Origin: Lutraria lutraria
Taxonomy: Eukaryota > Mollusca > Bivalvia > Venerida > Mactridae
NCBI GenBank assembly: GCA_964023205.1
Contig: OZ026833.1
Coordinates: 6,660,138-6,724,137 of the forward strand
DNA length: 64,000 nt
Direction of reading: 5' to 3'
Under the pieces are notes generated by a model. The model made no database searches, was not told the DNA's origin, and was given only the letters and a program-made list of their open reading frames with translations. Below are positions 27,501 through 36,500 of the stretch, piece by piece (position 1 is the first letter of the stretch; every line of letters starts with the position of its first letter). Made by a program: the position numbers and the translations under genes.

Positions 27501-30500
27501 TGGTGGTAATTTTTCGATACATGAAGAATGAAGTATCAACTTATAACAATAAAAGGACAAAATAAGAGCTTTAATGTGCACTTATGCCAATACAGAGGAC
27601 TTACGTACATGTAAAGTAGAATCCTTAAAAAGTGTGTTCAGGTCTATAGATCCATTCATGGTACAATAATGAATGAAAATAAACTGAGCCCGATATAAGA
27701 GCAACCTCTATTTAGATTTACAATAACAACATCTGACATTTAATGCTTAGCTGGCATACACAACAATCAACATTAAGAAGTCAGGACCCCCCCCCACCAG
27801 ACATGTAACTATGTACTGTTCCTAAATTGTATGGTAATAAACAAATCACAATATATATCTTGAGACAAGAAATATAATAGACCTGTTACAGTGTCACCGA
27901 CATTTTGCCAGATGAATAATAGAGTGATTTTATAATAGCATTTTAGTTTATATATATATAAGCAGGTTTCTGTTAGTCTAACAAATGCTCCAGCAGGGTT
28001 TTTTCTCTGTATTTTGGGAATATGACCCATACCCTTGGGATTGGGAATTTTTGCGGTGTTTTAATCAAAATTGGGAAAAAATGCATAACTACAATTTTAG
28101 CAATGTTCAACTTATTCTATTTATTTACACATAAAACAATAGCAGAATAAGGTATTTACTACCAATAGTGATGTTAATGAACTTATAAAATTTAATTTTT
28201 TTTTTTTGGGGGGGGATTGGGAATTTTTGTCTGTGAATTGGGAAAAAAAGATACTATTTTCCATTGGGAATATGAACGAATTTCGGCTATAAAATCGCCC
28301 CAAAAAAATCCCTGTCCAGGATTCTATATCAGTTCAAACCTTGTTCTCCGCAAGCAATGGAAAATGTTCCACATAAATCGACCAGATCATCCGTGGAGGA
28401 CGAATGGTCAAAGATACAATGTATTCTGCCTTGGTTTCATTGAGAACATGCACTGTGCCGAAAATTTGAACCTGTAAACCTCCAGTCCATTCATGTACAA
28501 TAAACACTCAACCTTTGAGGTAAGAGGACCAGGTTGTCAATGAAAAGAAGATTTTCATTAATATGTTACATTATAATAGAACCTAAACAGACACAGCCAA
28601 GCCTGTGAACAAAGGCCACCCTTGGGAAAGACATAATGTTCTTCATTGACAGGTGACCTTTATTTAAAGGTAATTTTGTTATCTTATAATCAATGATGGT
28701 TTTTAAAAATATGACTTTTATTCACAGGGTGGCCATTATTTGGAGGTGACTGCTAACACAAGATTTGACTGTACAATTCAACACAGAAGTAAAATGCCAA
28801 GAATCTTAGAGCATGATTCTTGAAAATACATACTCAGACTTGCTTGTATGAAAGTACTAACATAACTCATTGTACACCTGTCCAATTAATCATCAACTAA
28901 TATGTGACTCATAAGTAAGTTTATAATCTATGTATACCATACCTTTACAGGAGCATCAAAGCAGACAGTAGCTGGTAATGCTGGCGTATCAAATGTTGGA
29001 CTAATCTTTTGTTTGGCATTTTCGTCTCTTTTAGCCTTTTCTCGCTGCTTACGAAGATTCTTTAGATCTTCCTTAGTTAAATCAGTCAACCTTGTACTGT
29101 AATAAGAAAATATCAAATATCAAATATATGCCATGTGTGTATTTAAATTATACCACCTTCCCAAGTTCCTAAGACAGACCAATTGTCTAATTTACTGAAT
29201 CCCTCAATCACAGGTCACCAGTTCGAGCCCTGGCAGAGACAAAAATATGGAAAAAAGTCATGCAGTAATAATAGAATCTATCATTCTGATTGCGTTGGGT
29301 TGTGGATAAGGCAATCTCACACAAGGTTTAGAAATAAGTGTTCTTATCTTGTGCCGAGGGTGAGATTTCCTTATCCACGACCCATAAGTAATGGTAGATA
29401 AATTTTCCCACTGCCTAATCGGCATTATTTTCGACGATATAACTTCAATTTTCAATACATCTACACAATTTGGCAGGAAATTATATCGCGCAACGTTGAA
29501 CAAAATGACGTCAATTTATGACATTTTACACGATCTCTGGTAAATCAAATGTCGACGTTCCAACGTTGCTCTGGTTGTAAATAACCCCATACGAGATAGG
29601 ATTTTCCAGCACCGCTATTTTTAGTAACTTTTACGGATTTTTCTATCCAGTTAGTGAAAATAAGATCTCTTTCAAACAGTCTCAATGTAAGGACACTATC
29701 AAGAGGCACTGTCCAGCCTTTCTTAAAAGGGTTCCATGGCTTAAACCCTAATTTCCCCCGCAACCCTAAACCTTTATTAGGCCAGAGGAACGGTATTTTC
29801 ACTTTCTCACGCTTTTTCACTTCGTCAAACATTTTCAAGAGCAGTAGCCCCAGCCTTCCCACCCTAGGCTATATAATATCTAATATGCATGTTTTTTTGT
29901 GCCTAAAGCAGCAATAATGTCTGGAATTTGAAGACAAAGCAAGGCCACATATTGAAGCATAACAAGTACAGGGCCGTAGGATGAGGGGGTGGGGCTAGGG
30001 GGATTAGCCTCAGAATAATTTTGAACGTAACAGTACGTAATTAAAAGGGATTATAAATGACTTATTCTATCCCCATCCCCTAAATTGTCTCACAAAATCT
30101 AAAATTAGCACCCAGTCCCAACTGATAAATTTTGCTTCCTACAGGTTTGTAGTAAAACTCTCAAACTACATCATTCAAACAATTCTACTGCAAGCTTAGG
30201 GATGATGAATGATAAATTCAATTTTAAATCCAGCAAACACATTTATCACTAAGATATTTTGGCTGGCTTATAGCAATATTCATTCTCTTACAACATGTTT
30301 GCCTAAGACAGAACATGTAGTTCTCAACAATTCATTCATTAGATGTGAACTATTTTCACTAATATTTTCACAAATAGTAATAAAAAGATATTTGATTTGT
30401 TGATGGCACAGTGACCCAGTAATTAATGTATTTTTGGAATCAAAATAAGGATGTATCAACCAAACGTAGTACTTAAAGAATGCCATAGAACCACTAGATT

Positions 30501-33500
30501 TCAAGCACGATGTAATAACAATAAACTCAGCTATACATAGATATATAATCATATTTCACACCTGTCACCATCTATCAGTCTGTATAAATACACCTTACAA
30601 GTCAAAGCAATCAACTATTATTGTAACGAGATGACTCCAGGCTCAACAAACTATACTCTGAACTTGCCTATATAATGCATGTTTAATATGCATAGAAGTG
30701 TATTAAAATACCTGACTTGAACTTTTGGGGCTGACCAACTGACAGTACAATAATGATTGAATATATGTCAACTTCACATAGGTCCACAATAGCCTGCAGC
30801 CAATACAAATGTATTTCTACACAGCTATAGTTAGATTACATACTGTTCATGGGCAGATATTTTTTCAAAATACATCCTTTGAAATGACAACAAAGATGAG
30901 TAAACGGTAAAGGCCTCATTGAATACTGTTGACTCAGCATTTACTTATTTCCCAATGATTTCGATTTGTAAATGTACATGCAAAAATTCAGTCAATAACA
31001 TTTGGATAAAATGTCATTATAATCAATTTTCCGAAAATCAATTCCAAAATAGAACAAGGTCATTAGCTAAATTTTAAAATTTGTATCAGATAACTACTCA
31101 ATTGAGATACACATGGTTCAACTAATCTTTTAACATTTACAATTACGACATATTTGCATTGCATGTCAGTGATTTTTAATTTTATTCACATAATAATGGA
31201 GTGTGAAAATTAATAGTGCAAGATGGATTGGGTTCTTATGCAAGCTGTTTTGTGTACTGAATTCAAAGTAACATTAGTTAAATGTGAATACATAATTTAT
31301 TAACAAACACAATGCACAATGATATGTGTAGTGAATTTTAATACCTTAATAGGCCAGTATTTACAATTTGTAAACATGATATTACACGTAACTGAACCAC
31401 AAGAATCCACCATGTACAAGATCGTTTGAGAACTGTGGTTTAAATCCATTTATATTATCACATTGAAATTGTTTAAACAAATAATCACTAGCCCGCATGT
31501 GAACCAGTCGAGATATGTGCAAGTCAATATTGGCAAGAAACACACAGGACATGTTAAGACTAAGTTACTTTAAGTTGGATAAAACTTTGCCATGCAGTCT
31601 GAATGTTTTTGTCAATCACAATTAGTGGGTTTCATTTTTTTTTCAAGTTACTGCCAAATAATGATTCATAATTCATGGGCTAAAATACTTGGCTAAGTAG
31701 TTGAGATGTGGACACTAAAATGTGTCTCTCAAATATTGAAACTCAAAGGCGGAGTGGAGATTCGAACCTACGACCTTTCGTTAGTAGTCCAGCATATTCA
31801 TTACCGCTCCACCACTGATCACCCCGACATAACCTTGGCATAGATCTGTGAGTGATCTCAATGCATTCCAAACATATATCTCACATATGATATAAATGGA
31901 TTTATACGGGTACACAACACAGGCCACATAAATTAAAAGTATTTTCTGTTGGTATGCTCTACATAAGTAAATAGCCTTATAAAATCAAATTTATAACACA
32001 ATTTGTAATGATTTGGTATTTGCACATAACATAACATTAACTAGTATTCAAATACTAATACCAAGGAGGCTGACATGATGAAACCAGTTCTTTTAGTTCA
32101 AAGTTTAAACAAGCCAATTGACATTGACAAATTAATTTGTGTAAACAATCCAAAATATGCAAAACTGACTGTCAGATTAAACTGCAGTAGACAGCACAAT
32201 ATGACATAGAAGCACTGTATTGTTTTTACACAGTCATTCAGTCATACAATAAAATATGCAGCATATTAAGTGTTTACACAATACATACACAATATGTTTT
32301 ACCACACACTATCACACCACTAAGTTATTACACTTAATACAGATTATAGTGCAAGCCTACATTTTGTAACACATATACATAATTACTGGTCGTATGTGGA
32401 ATGCATAATAGTCTGCCAACACAATACGCTATGAAGTATGATGGTACTACCAGATAATAATCCTGTAGCATCAGGTAATTCTAATAATAGGTAAAACAAA
32501 TAGTACATTTGTTACTAAGGCCATCCATATTAATAGGTTGGTTTTCAGTTGCACAACCCATACTTTTAACAGTGAATAGGTTAATAAGGGAAGCCTTTTA
32601 TATGTAACGTTAACATTAAATTTAATCTTTATAATGCTTGTACTGATAAATTTTTTTTTTCAAAAAGGTTTTTTGTTAAGCGATTAAAATGTAAATGAGT
32701 CTGTCGCGCAATAGACTTTTAAAAAGCAAACCAATAATTTTTTAAGAATGGCCAAATATCATCATTCATGCAGTCTCCATAATAATTCTGAAGGAGCATT
32801 TCCTAATAACAGAAATGAACTTTTTAATACAAGTTTTATTAAAACCAAAATCATTGATTAATATCAGTCACTCATTGACCCTTGAAGAAAGACTTAATTC
32901 AAACACTGGCTCATTAATTTATGTGTTACTATTTGCAATTTGCATAAATTGAAAATAATCTTCTGTTCAAATTTAATCAATTGTCGACAACAGTGAACCA
33001 TCTTTATTCAGTATTATGACTTTGTGATTGTACATGATTTTATGCATAACTGCAAGTTTAAATGAACTTTAACTCAGTATCGTCACAGTCTTCACAAATA
33101 ACTTTAAGCACCAGGCATCTGGTCTTGTAAAGGGACACATTTTACCAGACCTTATGAACTTTTACCGCATCAAATCGTAGCCTGTTTTTGGATAATAATT
33201 CAGTTTTAGTCTTAAGTTAAAAATTTAGTTGTAACAATTTTTATCAAAGTATACTTATTTTCTACATATTATTTGTTTTATTTTTTATACTACATAATAA
33301 TTAACTTTTTTAGTATCCACCTGTAAATCATTATTTCAGTGTTTTTAATCATATAATATTTGCATGCAAGACAATATTATATATATATCATCTAAAAATT
33401 TCACTAGACAATCAGTCTGTTGATCAGTCGATTTGAACCAGATCAACTATGAATGAGACAGACTCGGTCTTCGGACAGACGGCCAATCATTGATAAGAGT

Positions 33501-36500
33501 AATGAAAGAATTGACTCTCAATGATTATCTGAACGACTTCATATGAACGAAAATAGACTTTAAAGTGCATCGTTATATTATGTAATAAAATTACTCTTTT
33601 GTTTTTAAATTTGAGACGGTAATGACTGGCATAATGAAGCATGATTATTCATTGCCTCACAAAGTTTAAACAATAAATTATATTATGTAATTATGTAAAT
33701 CAGATACATATCATTTATGTGATGGACTTAATTTATATATGTATGTGTTATTCACGATTTTTTCATGTCATTGCATATAATGGAAGGAAACAAAACCAAG
33801 AGTACTTGCACCATGGGCTCTCATATGACCTTTAAATTTTAAAATGGAATTTTGACTATTGAAATTAGTATTAAAGGTTTTGACCCGTGAGAATTTGAAC
33901 CAATGGGTCAATTTACTATTACTTTTGTAGAAAATTTTGCTGACTTCAAATTATTATCAAACAATGGTCATTTTTACTCTCAATTGTTAACGTGTAGCAC
34001 CCTGGTACTTGGAGGGTTGTGTTACAAGTATCTATATGCCATGACCATTAGGTATCAACTGAAAACAATAATTTGAGTAAATCAAAGGGCAGCTACAACA
34101 ATGGGAAATTGGGAATGATTATGTTTTTATAATTGTAAAACTGCAAAAGTTTTATGTAACATATTACATGGACAAAATGCTAAAATTTAACAAACATTTG
34201 GAAGATAAACTAATGATATCAGCCTAACATGATTATTACCAGTGATCAAACTAATTTTTTCAAAGCACTAGCCTGGACTATTGAAAATATTAAATAGACA
34301 AGTTAACGCTAGCCTGATTATACAATTTTGAGAAATTTCTCTAGCCCGAATAGAAATTCACTAGCCCCGGGCTGTGGGCTAGTGGGTTAGCATGAAGACT
34401 GTGATACACAGCCAGTAGTTATTTTCAGTCAGTATTTAAAATCATGGAATAAAAGCTAGCTATATTGATTTGAATACCCTGGATTACATCACAAGATGTG
34501 TACAACTCCAAAAATGTATGTATCTAAGATTTCTTAACAACTAAATTCCTGTCATTCATTTTATTGTACTGGCCCACAGTAAGGTTTTACAAGTTTTAAT
34601 GATTCAGTGACTAACTGATTATTGAACTGTGTCTTTGGAATTTAGTTATAAATCACACTGAGTGAAGTTAAACAGAATGTTAATTTCAATGAAACAAATT
34701 GTGACCAAATGGTATGAAGAACATAAATATTTATTGTAAGACATACACTAAATATTTGAATTAAATTATAAGCATTCAATTTTATCCCCTATATACATGT
34801 AGCACACTAGACATGTGGTAGAATACTAGAATGCTGGGAATGACTCAATGAGTTTAATATGTGGAAACTGATTGAAACTAAGTACTATGAAATGATATAA
34901 GATATTTGGCATAACACTTTTCTCAAGAAACTGGACTCAGTCTTGACAAATAAATTTTTAATGACTAGATATTCGGTCTTGTGAAAGCGAAAATTTATCA
35001 GACCGAATGAACTTTTATCGGACTATGTCTAATCTTAACCTGTTTTTGCATTAGGGCTGTGGATCGTTGGGTAAGTGGCAATCCATCTTAGACAATATAT
35101 CGGCTCAAAATTTCACCAGACCATCGATCTGTTGATCTGTCAATTTTTACCAGACCGACAGCGATTTAGGCAGACTATGTCTTCGGACCTGTGGCTAAAT
35201 TTGAGGACTGTGGACTAGCAAATTCCAGGCCTGTAGACGGATGTCATGACTGTTCACTGTGTTATTGTTGCATCTCTAGAGGCCCTTGTAGTGGTGTGGT
35301 ATATTGTAAAATTTGTATTATAATTGGCTGGGATATCCACCAGCCCAATTATCAATAAGCTCAGTTTGTAGATCATCTGACATGCAAGCAGGATGTCGAT
35401 GGTTCGAGCCCTGCATCTGGTACATTATTTTCCTCCCCCAATTACAACCTAATAAGTAATGTTCACTGAATTTACTTACTCAGCCAAAATGATCCCAGAA
35501 AAATTGGGTCAAATTGGGAAGATAAGAAACATAGAAATCTACATCAAACAAATGGCCTTGTTCATTACTCTGGACAGAGGTCGAGGTTGTTTGAACTGAT
35601 AAACAATACCCAATGATGTAATTTATAAGTCACATCTAGTTAAGAAGCAAATGCGCCCGATGAATGGTTGGAACCCAGGGTTTGAACCTTGCACACCTGG
35701 ACACTACTAGTCTAGTATTACTTTGTAAGCCTTTTACTAATTTGGTATCAGTCACAGTAGTATGTATGTACGAGGCTTGTCCAAAAAGTTTGTGGACACC
35801 AATGGTAACTATTAAACAAAACAAGATAACAATAACATTCTTTCATTATATCAAATATTGATATATTACAGTATGGCATGTAAAATGTCACCACAATATA
35901 ACAAAAAATAAGGGAACTGTTTACATTCAAACGGGTGTACCTATTGTTGTGCAGGGCACGTTACATCAACTTATGATGTCGGCGTTATTTACAGCTGTGA
36001 TGCTAAAATGTTTAATACAGTCACATTTTCTCAAAATAAGAAAATGACATATTTTAACATGCACACTGTGTAACTTGTTCATCCCATGATGGATTAATAA
36101 TTGATTTTGTTTTGGCTCTCGTACTGTTACGCGTCTATCCTCAAGAACTAGCTTGTTGACCGACGCCATGAGCTCGTCCTTATCATTGTTGGGCGCCCCA
36201 CTCTCTCATCATTTTGTTTGTCTGTCTATACCATCCGCAATGCATTTGTGCCATTTATAAATTAACGATATATAAACAGTGCTCTTTCCTTATGCTGAAC
36301 GAACGTATCATTTTCATTGTCTCACATGGTGTTTCGTTCAGTGAAACACAATGTAGTAATCGTATGTTGTTCTTCTGCGTCGAAAGACGCCATTTTGCGA
36401 TTTCAAATCATGCAGATGCTGAGAACAAATGCCTGTTGATTCAAAATGATACGTCCGACGTCAATGAAATTTACATGAATTGATGTCATAATATGCTGCA

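Larger units (their letters stand above)
20518..28942. other. AFF4-like intron 2 with repeats
   Basis: No coding exon is supported. Repeats seen are a CAGTCAAACC element (20701), a SINE-like piece (24970), a MITE (25615), a mollusc-type dispersed repeat (26030-26275), a C run (27787-27795), a SINE core (28320) and another CAGTCAAACC element (28592). Confidence 0.6.

Noticed and set aside
35390..35420. possible tRNA gene (GGTTCGAGCCCTGC)
   Set aside because: A B-box match but no cloverleaf: the acceptor and anticodon stems do not pair. Judged a SINE head; the same applies at 4427, 19450 and 29219.
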